From the NCBI GenBank assembly GCA_016873715.1, contig VGWF01000051.1, positions 1 to 32,217 of the forward strand: a stretch of DNA of 32,217 bases. The letters are read 5' to 3'. The position numbers and the translations under genes were made by a program. The notes below the pieces were generated by a model that was not told the origin of the DNA, did no database searches, and was given only the letters and a program-made list of their open reading frames with translations. Shown one piece after another: positions 16,395 through 25,049 of this stretch (its first letter is position 1; the number at the start of each line of letters is the position of its first letter). The stretch is from Lentisphaerota bacterium (lineage in GTDB: Bacteria; Verrucomicrobiota; Kiritimatiellia; PWTM01).

Positions 16395-16424
16395 TTGTCT
16401 CCCATGCCCGCCTCGCGGCATGAT
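16395..16424 (+). promoter_or_regulatory. Predicted leaderless promoter of the GH106 gene
   Basis: TTGTCT (16395-16400) is followed after 18 bp by CATGAT (16419-16424), and the ATG comes 6 nt later at 16431. The spacing between the -10 box and ATG is the same as in front of lutA. No Shine-Dalgarno sequence is visible. Confidence 0.45.
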
Positions 16425-16430
16425 GCCGGC

Positions 16431-19400
16431 ATGAGCCGCACAACCTCCGTCCTCCGGATCCTCCCCCTTCTCGCCGCCGCCAGCATGGGGGCCGCCCTTC
16501 CAACCTCCGCTGCACCCTCCCTCGCCGACGCCTTCCGCGCGCCACCGGATGCGGCCCGGCCGTGGGTCTACTGGTACTTCATGGACGGCAACCTCACGCG
16601 CGAGGGGATGACGGCCGACCTCGAGGCGATGAAGCGCGCCGGTATCGGCGGCGCGCTGTTCCTCGAGGTCAACGTCGGGGTCCCGCGCGGACCGGTCGAG
16701 TTCATGAGCCCGGAGTGGCGCGAGCTGTTCCGGCACGCCGCGAAGGAGACCGAGCGCCTCGGCCTCGAGTTCGCCGTCGGCACGGGCCCCGGCTGGTGCG
16801 GCAGCGGCGGGCCGTGGGTGAAGCCGGAGCAGTCCATGCAGCACCTCGTCGCCGCCGCGACGAATGTCGCCGGACCCGCGACGCTCGACGCCCTGCTCCC
16901 CCGCCCCGCCCCGCGCACCCCCTTCTTCGGCGAGCGGACGCTCACGCCGGACCTGAAGCGGCTCTGGCAGGACTTCTACCGCGATGTCGCCGTGCTGGCC
17001 TTCCCCGCGCCCGGGGGCGATGCGCGGGTCTCCGACGCGGACGAGAAGGCCCTCTACCACCGGGCGCCGTTCTCCTCCCAGCCGGGCGTGAAGGCCTATC
17101 TCCCCGATCCCGCCGCCGCGCCGGATGTCCCCGCGGCGCAGTGCATCGCCCGAAACGGCATCGTCGACCTCACCGGCCGCCTCCGTTCCGACGGACGCCT
17201 CGCGTGGGACGTACCGCCCGGATCGTGGACGATCCTCCGCTTCGGCCGCACCATCACCGGCCAGACCACGCGCCCTGCACCGCAGCCGGGCCTCGGGCTG
17301 GAGACCGACAAGTTCAACCGCGACGCCGTCGTGGCCCACTTCAGGACCTTCACCGCGACGCTGCTCGACGCGATCGGCCCGAGGCTCACGCCCGGCGCGG
17401 GCCTCACCACGCTGCACTTCGACAGCTGGGAGATGAGTTCGCAGAACTGGTCGGAGTCCTTCCGGTCGGACTTCCGCCGGCTCCGCGGCTACGATCCCCT
17501 CCCCTTCCTCCCGGCCTTCGACGGCCGCGTGGTCGACAGCCCTTCGGTGACGGAACGGTTCCTGTGGGATCTGCGCCAGACGGCGCAGCAGATGGTCGTG
17601 GAGAACCACACCAGCGTTCTGCAATCCCTCGCCCGGCGGCACGGACTGAAATTCTCCATCGAGCCGTACGACATGAATCCCTGCGCGGATCTCTTCCTCG
17701 GCGCCGCCGCGGACATCCCTCAGTGCGAGTTCTGGTCGCGCGACCACGGCTTCAAGACCGCCTACAGCTGCATCGAAGCGGCCTCGATCGCCCACACGAT
17801 GGGCCGGCCGGTCGTCGCCGCCGAGGCCTTCACCGCCACGTCGGGCGAGGACTGGCGCCTGCACCCCGGCGCTCTCAAGGCGCAGACCGACTGGGCCTTC
17901 TGCATCGGGATCAACCGGATCATCTTCCACACCTTCCAGCACCAGCCGTGGCTCGACCGCTGGCCCGGGATGGCGATGGGCCCCTACGGCGTCCACTGGC
18001 AGCGCACGCAACCCTGGTGGGACATGTCCCTCGCCTACCACCGCTACATCGCCCGCTGCCAGCACATGCTCAGCCGCGGCACGCCGGTCGCCGACATCCT
18101 CTACCTGGTCCCCGAGGGCGCGCCGCATGTCTTCCGTCCGCCCGCCGACGCCCTGGCCGGCGACGACTGGATGCCGGACCGGCGCGGCCATGCGTTCGAC
18201 GGCTGCGACCCCGCGGCGCTGGCCGTCCGCGCCAAGGTCCGGGACGGACGGATCGCCTTCTCCGGCGGCGCGGCGTACTCGATCCTCGTCCTCCCGGAGA
18301 CGGAATCGATGACGCCCGCCCTGCTCGCAAAGGTGAAATCGCTCCTCGAGGACGGCGCCACCGTCATGGGGCCGCGTCCCCTCGCGTCGCCAAGCCTGTC
18401 CGGCTACCCGGCCTGCGACGACAGGGTACGGAAGCTGGCGGACGAGCTCTGGGGCACTGCGGAGATCACCGCGCCGACGAAGCGGGGCATCGGCCGCGGA
18501 CTGCTCGTCGCGATGCCGCGCACCCTCCCCACGCCGCCGGCCGCGCCAGTGGTGAAGCGGTTGCCGGGCGCGGAGGCGCGGTGGATCTGGTCCGCCGGCG
18601 GCGACGCCATGACCGCGCCCCCGTGTACGCGCCGGTTCCGCCGCACATTCGTCGTCGCGGCGGGCGAATCCGTCACGGCGGCCTGGCTGACGATGTCCGC
18701 CGACAACTCCTTCACCGCCTTCGTCAATGGCCGGAAGACCGGCGAGGGCGCGAACTTCCACCATGCCGTGGCGATGGATGTGACCGCCCGCGTGCGGCCC
18801 GGCACGAACACGATCGAGGTCGCCGTCGTCAACGGCGGCGACGCCGCGAACCCGGCCGGCCTGATCGGCACGCTCGATCTCGAGTTCTCCGGCGGCGCAC
18901 GGCGCGCGATCTCGACCGACGCCTCGTGGGAGGCGGCGGAGAAGCCCGCGGGACCCTGGGCGGCCGCGCGCGCGCTCGGGGCCGCCGGCATGGCCCCGTG
19001 GGGCGAGCTGCAGCCGGCCGTCTCCACGGCGACCCCTCCGCCGCCCTATGTGGACTACGAGACCACGGTCCGCGTGCTGGCCGCGCGCGGCGTGCCGCCG
19101 GATTTCGAGTCCGACGTGCCCCTCCGCTACATCCACCGTCGCGTCGACGGGTCGGATCTCTACTTCGTGGCCAACCCCGCGCCCGAGCGGATCGAAGCGA
19201 CGTGCCTCTTCCGCGCCGACACCCCGCACGCGGCGCTCTGGGATGCCGCCGCGGGCCGCATCGCCGCCACCGACCGTGCGGCCGGGCCGGACGGACGCTC
19301 GCGCGTCACGCTGGCTCTCGAACCGCATGCCTCCGTCTTCGTCGTCTTCACGCAGAAGCCGGAACCGGCCGCCGCGGCGGTCGGGACACTGCACCCGCAG

Positions 19401-19961
19401 CTGAAGCCGGTCACGACACTGTCCGGTCCGTGGGAGATCTCGTTCCAGCCCGGCCGCGGCGCGCCGGAGCGCGCGACGCTTCCATCGTTGTCCCCGTTGA
19501 ACGAGCACGCCGACGAGGGCATCCGGCACTTCTCGGGCATCGCGGCGTACCGGAAGACGTTCAAAGTGTCAGGTGTCGAGTGTCGAGTGCCGGTGGCCCC
19601 GCCGGCCGCAGCACCGACTCCCGGCGCATCAGCCCCACCTCGTCCCTCGCCCCCCGCCCCTCGTCTCTTCCTCGACCTCGGCCGCGTCGAGGTGATGGCG
19701 CGCGTGCGGCTGAACGGGACGGACCTCGGCGTCGTCTGGACGACGCCCATGCAGGTGGATGCGACGGACGCGCTGCGCGAGGGGGAGAACGAACTCGAGA
19801 TCGAGGTTGCGAACCTGTGGCCCAACCGCCTCATCGGCGACCAGGCGCTGCCGGAGGAGAAGCGGATCTCGTGGACAACCTGGAATCCGTACAAGAAAGA
19901 CTCTCCGCTGCTCCCGTCCGGCCTCCTCGGCCCGGTCAGGATCCTGCAGTCGGCCCCCTGA
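16431..19961 (+). CDS. Secreted GH106 alpha-L-rhamnosidase-like glycosidase
   Basis: The product has 1176 residues and a type I signal peptide (MSRTTSVLRILPLLAAASMG). GH106 hallmarks appear at the N-terminus: RPWVYWYFMDGNLTREGM, a MKRAGIGGALFLEVN stretch and GTGPGWCGSGGPW. The enzymes of this family release L-rhamnose from polysaccharides such as RG-II or ulvan side chains. Candidate catalytic glutamates are Glu334 (FDSWE) and Glu465 (AEAFT), in the expected order. C-terminal beta-sandwich modules carry FTAFVNGRKTGEG and LNGTDLGVVW. About 32 Pro- and Ala-rich residues are inserted between two strands of the last module, exactly where two heptanucleotide arrays lie in the DNA. The start at 16431, not the longer reading from 16332, is supported by the signal peptide and promoter. 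It is convergent with the DUF4838 gene, with 25 bp between. Confidence 0.9.
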   Translation: MSRTTSVLRILPLLAAASMGAALPTSAAPSLADAFRAPPDAARPWVYWYFMDGNLTREGMTADLEAMKRAGIGGALFLEVNVGVPRGPVEFMSPEWRELFRHAAKETERLGLEFAVGTGPGWCGSGGPWVKPEQSMQHLVAAATNVAGPATLDALLPRPAPRTPFFGERTLTPDLKRLWQDFYRDVAVLAFPAPGGDARVSDADEKALYHRAPFSSQPGVKAYLPDPAAAPDVPAAQCIARNGIVDLTGRLRSDGRLAWDVPPGSWTILRFGRTITGQTTRPAPQPGLGLETDKFNRDAVVAHFRTFTATLLDAIGPRLTPGAGLTTLHFDSWEMSSQNWSESFRSDFRRLRGYDPLPFLPAFDGRVVDSPSVTERFLWDLRQTAQQMVVENHTSVLQSLARRHGLKFSIEPYDMNPCADLFLGAAADIPQCEFWSRDHGFKTAYSCIEAASIAHTMGRPVVAAEAFTATSGEDWRLHPGALKAQTDWAFCIGINRIIFHTFQHQPWLDRWPGMAMGPYGVHWQRTQPWWDMSLAYHRYIARCQHMLSRGTPVADILYLVPEGAPHVFRPPADALAGDDWMPDRRGHAFDGCDPAALAVRAKVRDGRIAFSGGAAYSILVLPETESMTPALLAKVKSLLEDGATVMGPRPLASPSLSGYPACDDRVRKLADELWGTAEITAPTKRGIGRGLLVAMPRTLPTPPAAPVVKRLPGAEARWIWSAGGDAMTAPPCTRRFRRTFVVAAGESVTAAWLTMSADNSFTAFVNGRKTGEGANFHHAVAMDVTARVRPGTNTIEVAVVNGGDAANPAGLIGTLDLEFSGGARRAISTDASWEAAEKPAGPWAAARALGAAGMAPWGELQPAVSTATPPPPYVDYETTVRVLAARGVPPDFESDVPLRYIHRRVDGSDLYFVANPAPERIEATCLFRADTPHAALWDAAAGRIAATDRAAGPDGRSRVTLALEPHASVFVVFTQKPEPAAAAVGTLHPQLKPVTTLSGPWEISFQPGRGAPERATLPSLSPLNEHADEGIRHFSGIAAYRKTFKVSGVECRVPVAPPAAAPTPGASAPPRPSPPAPRLFLDLGRVEVMARVRLNGTDLGVVWTTPMQVDATDALREGENELEIEVANLWPNRLIGDQALPEEKRISWTTWNPYKKDSPLLPSGLLGPVRILQSAP
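19566..19593 (+). repeat. Heptanucleotide repeat inside the GH106 gene, array 1
   Basis: Four 7-mers, GTGTCAG, GTGTCGA, GTGTCGA and GTGCCGG, run in register. They encode the start of the extra Pro/Ala-rich loop in the C-terminal module of the GH106 protein. Confidence 0.65.
19639..19666 (+). repeat. Heptanucleotide repeat inside the GH106 gene, array 2
   Basis: Four 7-mers, CTCGTCC, CTCGCCC, CCCGCCC and CTCGTCT, run in register at the end of the same insertion. Its reverse complement is purine-rich and resembles the array in lutBC. Confidence 0.6.
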
Positions 19962-19986
19962 CATGGCGCCGTGACGCGCCGCGCGG

Positions 19987-21870
19987 CTACCGGACCGACT
20001 TCGTTCCCACGGCCGCCGCGATGGCGGCATCGATGACGGCTTGCGAGCGCATGGCCGGATAGAGCGTCAGCGGATCCGGGAGAATCGCCTCGCGCGCATG
20101 GCGCTTTGCCTCCTCGATCCTTGCGGCGCTGATGGAGGGCGCTGCGGCGAACTCGAACAGGTACTCGCTCATCCGAAACGTCTTCGAGAACAGCTCGACC
20201 CGTTTCTTCTCGTTGCCGGCCCGTGCAAGGGCCGCCGCCTCGTCCAGGAGTTCCCTGCAGCGGCGGAGGGTCGCCCGGTCCTTCTCCGATGTCACGAACT
20301 GGGTGCTCCACCGGCTCAGCTTCCGTTCCGGGCCTTCGACATTGTCAAGCGAGGTCCAGAGCGCCTCCAGCATCGCGAAGTAGTCGAACATCGGCGATGC
20401 GGCCGGCCCGAACATGTCGGCGCAGAACTGCCGCCAGACCGCGGCCGGGTCGACGTCCGGATTCCACCACATCTGGGCGAGCACGTAGGCCTTGGCCCCG
20501 TCGAGGCCGAAGTTCGGGTAGGTCTCGGCGTGCTGGTAGGTGAACGCCACCCTGCCCTTGAGATGTCGCAGGAACCGCGACCAGTACCCGCTGTAGATCC
20601 GCGGGATCAGGTAGCCGTTGCCCTGATGCCAGTCGTGGTTCCCGAATTCGGCGGCAACGTCGAGCCAGCGGTCGAGCCGTGACACCCCGTCGTCCCCCGC
20701 CGTGAGGATGCCATCCGCGTCGAGCTCCGCGATGTGGAGATTGGCGAAGACGACGATGTTCCTGTGGAGCTTGAAGGGCGGAGGCACGCGGGTCATCGCG
20801 TAGGCCAGTCCCTCGATGCGCCGGCCGGGCAGGTTCGTCTCCAGCCGCGCGGCCAGCGTGTTCATGAAGCGCCAGTACATCTCGGAGTAGCCCGCGACCC
20901 GACCGAGTACCGCGTCGCGCCGCACGTGGGGCGCGATGAAGGCGAGGCAGCGCGGGCATTCGCACATCACGGAGCTGTCCTGGATGGCGAGGGAGCACCA
21001 GAGGTGGTCCGGGTGGGCACGGTAGTATTCGACGGCATATTCCTCGGCCGCGTCGAGCAGCTTCGGTTCGCTGAAGCACGGATTCCATTTCTGGTCGGCC
21101 GCATCGCTCGGGATGTACCGCGCGTCCTTGACGAGAGGGTAGATCTCCGGCCGGACGGACGCGTGCCGGGCCGGCGGGAAGGCCTGCCCCATGTTGTGCT
21201 GGTGCGTGCCCGCAAGTCCCGTGCGCGTGTCCCCCGCGATCGGCACCAGCCAGCGATCGCTATAGCCCGGGACAGGCAGCGACCCGCTCATGCTCGTGGC
21301 GCGGACGAACGGCTCCTCGACAACATCGATGACCGTCGGCAGACCGTGGGGCGACTCCGGGCAACTCGTGAAGAGCGGATCGGGCAGGTAGAACCGCACG
21401 CCGCAGTAGCGATCGAGGAACCGCACCGCCCCGAACAGGGTGCCGCGCGGCTTGCCGCCGGCGATGATGAGGGTGTCGTTCGTCCGGCGGATGATGAACC
21501 CGTCCTGCCAGAGCGTTTCCAGTCTCTTTGCATCCCCCCAGCGCGTGCGGCCGATCGCGAGGACGAATCCCCCGGCGGCTTCGTCGGCGTCCTTTTCGGC
21601 CACGATGGCGAATCCGTCGGTGACGCCTGTCGCGCGGCGCAGTTCGCGTTGCAGGAGGGCTGCCGCCTGCTGTTCGAAGCGGTCCGCGACCGCGGGGGTC
21701 ACCAGGACCGTGCGCGCGGCCGACAAGGCCAGGCCCGGGGCCGGACGGGGGGCGCCTCCCGCGCCTTCACGGCAGGGGGACGCAGCATCGGCCGATGGGT
21801 TCGCTCCCCCGTACGCACAGGCCGAGAGAAGAGCGGCCGTCACCACGCCCCCAATCCGCTGCGGCTTCAT
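19987..21870 (-). CDS. DUF4838 domain lipoprotein, glycosidase-like
   Basis: This 627-residue protein has a lipoprotein signal peptide with lipobox LSAC (Cys18). Residues about 50-170 have the pattern of the small alpha/beta domain that precedes the catalytic barrel in GH20 and GH67 enzymes (LLQRELRRATG, FVLAIGRTRWG, GTLFGAVRFLDRYCGVR). The remainder is DUF4838, with the characteristic CECPRC at residues 303-308 and HNMGQAFPP. The function of DUF4838 is not established; a carbohydrate-active role is inferred from its fold neighbours and frequent location near sulfatases. The ATG at 21870 has no Shine-Dalgarno sequence but a TATGAT box ends 8 nt before it. The gene is convergent with GH106. 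Confidence 0.85.
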   Translation of the reverse strand: MKPQRIGGVVTAALLSACAYGGANPSADAASPCREGAGGAPRPAPGLALSAARTVLVTPAVADRFEQQAAALLQRELRRATGVTDGFAIVAEKDADEAAGGFVLAIGRTRWGDAKRLETLWQDGFIIRRTNDTLIIAGGKPRGTLFGAVRFLDRYCGVRFYLPDPLFTSCPESPHGLPTVIDVVEEPFVRATSMSGSLPVPGYSDRWLVPIAGDTRTGLAGTHQHNMGQAFPPARHASVRPEIYPLVKDARYIPSDAADQKWNPCFSEPKLLDAAEEYAVEYYRAHPDHLWCSLAIQDSSVMCECPRCLAFIAPHVRRDAVLGRVAGYSEMYWRFMNTLAARLETNLPGRRIEGLAYAMTRVPPPFKLHRNIVVFANLHIAELDADGILTAGDDGVSRLDRWLDVAAEFGNHDWHQGNGYLIPRIYSGYWSRFLRHLKGRVAFTYQHAETYPNFGLDGAKAYVLAQMWWNPDVDPAAVWRQFCADMFGPAASPMFDYFAMLEALWTSLDNVEGPERKLSRWSTQFVTSEKDRATLRRCRELLDEAAALARAGNEKKRVELFSKTFRMSEYLFEFAAAPSISAARIEEAKRHAREAILPDPLTLYPAMRSQAVIDAAIAAAVGTKSVR

Positions 21871-21878
21871 GGCCCCGC

Positions 21879-21884
21879 ATCATA
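21879..21884 (-). promoter_or_regulatory. -10 box of the DUF4838 gene, leaderless type
   Basis: TATGAT matches the consensus -10 hexamer at five of six positions and ends 8 nt before the ATG. A -35 box is not convincing. Confidence 0.4.
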
Positions 21885-22039
21885 GCTTCCTCCACGTCCC
21901 GATCACAGGGCCATCGCCGCGCGGTCGCATCTCCGATTCACTGACCCGATCATGCGGGCGCCTTCGTCCTCGCTGCACAGGACCGGAGATGCGCCCCTCC
22001 GGCCATCCCCCCGCGCACGATCGGCGGTGGCCCCGCAGG

Positions 22040-22107
22040 GTAGTCCTCACGCTCCGCGTGATGACACCAGATTGCGGAGATGTCCTCACGCGGAGCGTGA
22101 GGACTAC
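22040..22107. repeat. Long inverted repeat, MITE- or REP-like
   Basis: Arms of 26 bp (22040-22065 and 22082-22107) are inverted copies with one mismatch, separated by 16 bp. Each arm contains its own dyad, TCACGCTCCGCGTGA. It would form a strong hairpin in DNA or RNA and could also terminate transcription. Confidence 0.85.
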
Positions 22108-22193
22108 GTTGGCGGCCGCCCCCGACCGTCACCCTGCGCAGTACCGGAGGTGCGCCCTCGCCGCGCGGTCGACGCCCCCGCGGCACCGGCCGC

Positions 22194-22222
22194 TTGCCTT
22201 GCCCTCCCCGATCTGGCAGCGT
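22194..22222 (+). promoter_or_regulatory. Weak leaderless-type promoter of the membrane-protein gene
   Basis: TTGCCT (22194-22199) is followed after 17 bp by CAGCGT (22217-22222), and GTG at 22230 begins 7 nt later. The -10 box matches the consensus poorly, so this rests mainly on its geometry. Confidence 0.3.
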
Positions 22223-22229
22223 GCGGGCG

Positions 22230-24191
22230 GTGAGCGACGCGCCCGATCCATCCGAAGCCCGCGCCCCGCGTTGGCCCTCGCTGACGGGATCCGCCGCAAC
22301 CGTCCTCGCGGCCCTCCTCTACGTTCTGCTGGCCGTCGCCTTCACGTGGCCGATGGCACTCCACCTCGCCAGCCGCATCCCGGACGGCATCGACAGCCCC
22401 GGCCTCCTGTGGTTCCCCTGGTGGGGCCGGGTGGCCTTCGCCCAACCGGGGCTCGACCTCCTGCACTCCCCCGTCCTCGGCCATCCCCTGGGCGTCAGCC
22501 TGGTTTCCAGCGATGCCCTGTTGTACCGCATCGTCGCGCCGGTTCTCTGCGGCCTGTGGGGACCGATGGCCGGGAACAACCTCTTCACCCTTGCATCGCT
22601 CGCCTGGGCGGCGTTCGCGATGCACCTGCTCGCGCTCGACCTCGTGCGCGTGCGATGGATCGCCTTCACCGCCGGCGCGACCTATGCATTCAACTGCCAC
22701 TCGGTCAACGCCCTCCTGGAAGGCGCCTGCCATCACACCGCGACCGGCTGGCTCCCGCTCTTCCTTCTGTTTCTCCTCCGCACGGCCGACCGCCCGGGGT
22801 GGCGGAACGTCCTCGGCGCCGCGCTCTGCCTTGGCCTGACCGTGCTCTCGGGCTGGTACCTCGCGCTGACGGCCGCGGTTTTCGCCGGCCTCTTCGCGAT
22901 CCATGCGCTGACGGCGGGCCGGGGAGCCGCCCCCGACCGGCCGGCGTTTCTGCGCCTCGCGGCCATCGCCCCCGTTGCGATCCTGCTTCTCGCGCCGGTC
23001 TTCGCGGCCCTCGGCGGCTGGCAAGGACTTGGCGAGGCGCGGGCCTTCGTCGCCGAAAGCCACGGCGGCGATCCGGCGGTCCTGGCGGAGCGGCTGCGGG
23101 CGATCGCCACGCTGGATTCGCCGTCCCTGCGCGACGTCCTGCTGCCGGCCGGCGACGCGGGAGGACCCCCGCGCTCCGCCTACGTCGGCTGGCTGCTCGC
23201 CGCGGTCGGCCTCGTCGGCCTCGCCGCGTCCGGCCGGCGGCGCGCCGTGTGGATCGCGTTCCTCGGCGTGTTCGCCGTCCTCATGCTCGGCCCGACGCTG
23301 AAGCTCGCCGGCAACGGCGATGTCCCCGGATCGCTGCGGATGACGACGCTCACCCTGCCCTACGGCTGGCTCGCCCGCGCGCTGCCCTTCCTCGCGAACT
23401 TCCAGTTCCCGGGTCGCTTCGTGCTCGCGGCTATCCTCGCGCTGGCCGCCGGCGCGGCGTGGGGGCTCGACCGGATCCGCAGCGGCCGGCGCGGCCGCTG
23501 GCTGGCCCCGCTGCTGGCGGCGGGCCTGCTGGCGGAGGCGCTCGTGCTCGGATCCCGCCCGTGGTTCCGGCCGATGGCCCCCTTCGATCCGCCCGCCCAC
23601 GGCCTCGCGATCGCAGCCGAGGAGGGCGACTTCGCCGTGCTCGATGTCGTCGGCGCCGACGACCCGTCGGTGGCGGAGCAGGCGAAGTCCTGCCAGACGG
23701 TCCACGGGAAGCGCATCCTCCACGCGGGGCACGTGCGGGGCAGCGTCGACATGCAGATGCTGGTCACCGACCACCTCCGGCACGAGATCGGCCGGCAGGA
23801 CGCATCACCCGCGGGCAGGTTCCGCGACATGCTGGACCGGATGAACGTGCGTTTCCTCGTCCTGCACCCCTGGTCGTTCCCGTCGCCGGACGAAGCCGCG
23901 CGATGGGCCGGATGGCTGGACCGGGAGTTCGGCCTGCCCGCGGTGCATCCCTACCGCCCGAACGTCGACCGGCAGACGCTCGATGCGGGGGTGCGGGTGT
24001 ATCGAATCACGACGGCCCCGCCGCATCCCGTACGCCTCCGCAATCCGGCCGCCGTGGCCGCCGACGTGCGCCGCGGCATGGCCGCCGGCGAGCCTGCGGA
24101 GGCGGTCCTTCAGCGGGTGCTCGACGCGCTGGAGCCCGACGACCGGCCGTCCAGCGTCCTGCGCGGCCCTCCGTCCCGCGTGTCCTTGTAG
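22230..24191 (+). CDS. Polytopic membrane protein, GT-C/YfhO-like glycosyltransferase candidate
   Basis: From GTG at 22230 the product has 653 residues. About ten hydrophobic segments are visible, starting with AATVLAALLYVLLAVAFTW, and a soluble C-terminal domain of about 190 residues follows. After the first membrane segment come DGIDSPGLLWFPWW and a following GHPLGVSLVSSDALLY, the acidic, tryptophan-rich loop typical of GT-C fold enzymes that use polyprenyl-phosphate sugars. Such proteins modify lipid-linked glycans or cell-envelope polymers, but donor and acceptor cannot be told. An upstream ATG at 22194 would add 12 residues but would overlap the predicted -35 box. The gene stands alone, without neighbouring cell-wall genes. 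Confidence 0.75.
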   Translation: MSDAPDPSEARAPRWPSLTGSAATVLAALLYVLLAVAFTWPMALHLASRIPDGIDSPGLLWFPWWGRVAFAQPGLDLLHSPVLGHPLGVSLVSSDALLYRIVAPVLCGLWGPMAGNNLFTLASLAWAAFAMHLLALDLVRVRWIAFTAGATYAFNCHSVNALLEGACHHTATGWLPLFLLFLLRTADRPGWRNVLGAALCLGLTVLSGWYLALTAAVFAGLFAIHALTAGRGAAPDRPAFLRLAAIAPVAILLLAPVFAALGGWQGLGEARAFVAESHGGDPAVLAERLRAIATLDSPSLRDVLLPAGDAGGPPRSAYVGWLLAAVGLVGLAASGRRRAVWIAFLGVFAVLMLGPTLKLAGNGDVPGSLRMTTLTLPYGWLARALPFLANFQFPGRFVLAAILALAAGAAWGLDRIRSGRRGRWLAPLLAAGLLAEALVLGSRPWFRPMAPFDPPAHGLAIAAEEGDFAVLDVVGADDPSVAEQAKSCQTVHGKRILHAGHVRGSVDMQMLVTDHLRHEIGRQDASPAGRFRDMLDRMNVRFLVLHPWSFPSPDEAARWAGWLDREFGLPAVHPYRPNVDRQTLDAGVRVYRITTAPPHPVRLRNPAAVAADVRRGMAAGEPAEAVLQRVLDALEPDDRPSSVLRGPPSRVSL

Positions 24192-24344
24192 CCCGGGTCG
24201 ATCGCCTCCCGGCCGCCCATGCCGCGGGCGCCGCCCTCGACGGCGACCCGGTCGCTTGCGTTGCCCGCCGCCTTCATCCTTCATCCAGCGGGACGGTCGC
24301 GGCCGCCGCGAACCACGGAAGCAAGGACAGGGCCCCGAAAGCAA

Positions 24345-24374
24345 CGTGGCGCAGACAGGAGTGCCTGCGCCACG
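24345..24374. repeat. Hairpin with 10-bp stem, possible bidirectional terminator
   Basis: CGTGGCGCAG (24345-24354) and CTGCGCCACG (24365-24374) are perfect inverted copies with a 10-nt loop. It lies between the convergent ends of the membrane-protein and ferritin genes. No T-run follows on either strand, so a REP-like element or Rho-assisted stop are both possible. Two tandem TTCATCC heptamers lie just upstream (about 24274-24287). Confidence 0.45.
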
Positions 24375-24415
24375 CCGCCTCCCTCGTCACGATCGCGGGG
24401 AGGTCCGTCCGGGTC

Positions 24416-24913
24416 TCAGTCGGCTGCCGGGGCGGCCGCGGCCGCGCCCTGGTTGAAGGACTGCAGCGCGAGGTAGTTCGGCCCGAACCGCTTGATGTTG
24501 TCGAGTTGCTTGTCGAACTCGTCGAAATGCATCTCCTCGTCATTGACCAGCGCCTCGAAGAGCTGCTTCGACGCCGAGTCCGCGTTCTGGCCGCACAGCA
24601 GCGCGGCCTTGTTGTAGGACGACACGCCGGCCTGCTCCATCTCGGCGGCCTTCTCGAGGATCCTCTGGGCTTCCGTGATCGGCGTCACCGGGGCGGCGAC
24701 CTCCATCGTCACATCGCCCTTCAGGAACAGGATGCGGTCGGCCAGCCGCTCGACGTGACCCATCTCCATGATCGCGATCCGCTTGAACATGGCGGACAGC
24801 GGGGCGAAGCCCTGGTCGTCGAGATGGAAGTGCCAGTACATGTACTGGTGGACGGCCTGCAGTTCGTCGGCCACGGCCTCGTTCAACAGATCGATGCTCT
24901 TCCGTGCGTTCAT
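24416..24913 (-). CDS. bfr: Bacterioferritin-like ferritin-family protein
   Basis: The 165-residue protein has the length and motifs of bacterioferritin, which oxidises and stores iron in the cytoplasm. Apparent ferroxidase ligands are Glu17, Glu50, His53, Glu93, Glu126 and His129. Met51 in EMGH matches the haem-ligand methionine of bacterioferritins. The C-terminus (QGAAAAAPAAD) is an Ala/Pro extension. A strong Shine-Dalgarno sequence AAAGGAG (24927-24921 minus) lies 7 nt before ATG. Its promoter is listed separately. It looks monocistronic and unrelated to the glycan genes. Confidence 0.9.
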   Translation of the reverse strand: MNARKSIDLLNEAVADELQAVHQYMYWHFHLDDQGFAPLSAMFKRIAIMEMGHVERLADRILFLKGDVTMEVAAPVTPITEAQRILEKAAEMEQAGVSSYNKAALLCGQNADSASKQLFEALVNDEEMHFDEFDKQLDNIKRFGPNYLALQSFNQGAAAAAPAAD

Positions 24914-24938
24914 CGCCGGTCTCCTTTGGGTACGATGG

Positions 24939-24968
24939 ATGCTACACCGGCCCCCGAAGGCGGATCAA
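24939..24968 (-). promoter_or_regulatory. Predicted promoter of the bacterioferritin gene
   Basis: On the minus strand TTGATC (24968-24963) and TAGCAT (24944-24939) are separated by 18 bp, with TG directly before the -10 box. It gives a leader of about 20 nt containing the strong ribosome-binding site. I see no Fur-type dyad. Confidence 0.45.
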
Positions 24969-25049
24969 GTTCGCGCCCGCGCACCCCTCTCACGGGGGCG
25001 CCTCTTCGGTCCGGTGCAGGGGAGACGAAGACGCCCGAACGGGCCTTCC

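Larger units (their letters stand above)
15943..16430. other. Divergent intergenic region with minisatellite and two promoters
   Basis: The gap of about 490 bp between the acidic-protein gene and the GH106 gene contains leaderless-type promoters at both edges and a four-unit tandem repeat between them. Open frames through the repeat exist only because of its composition, and the unit length of 86 or 87 bp shifts the frame between copies. Confidence 0.75.
21871..22229. other. Intergenic region of the DUF4838 and membrane-protein genes
   Basis: This gap of about 359 bp between divergent genes carries a long inverted repeat (22040-22107). On either side are direct repeats of 24 bp (21973-21996 and 22134-22157, 3 mismatches), and an exact 13-mer CGCCGCGCGGTCG appears at 21915-21927 and 22159-22171. 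I see no gene in it. Confidence 0.7.

Noticed and set aside
16332-16430. Longer GH106 start through the last repeat unit
   Set aside because: It would add a basic stretch before a clear signal peptide and overlap the predicted promoter.
15777-19529. A 1250-codon minus-strand frame opposite GH106
   Set aside because: Low-complexity shadow of the GH106 coding sequence and of the minisatellite.
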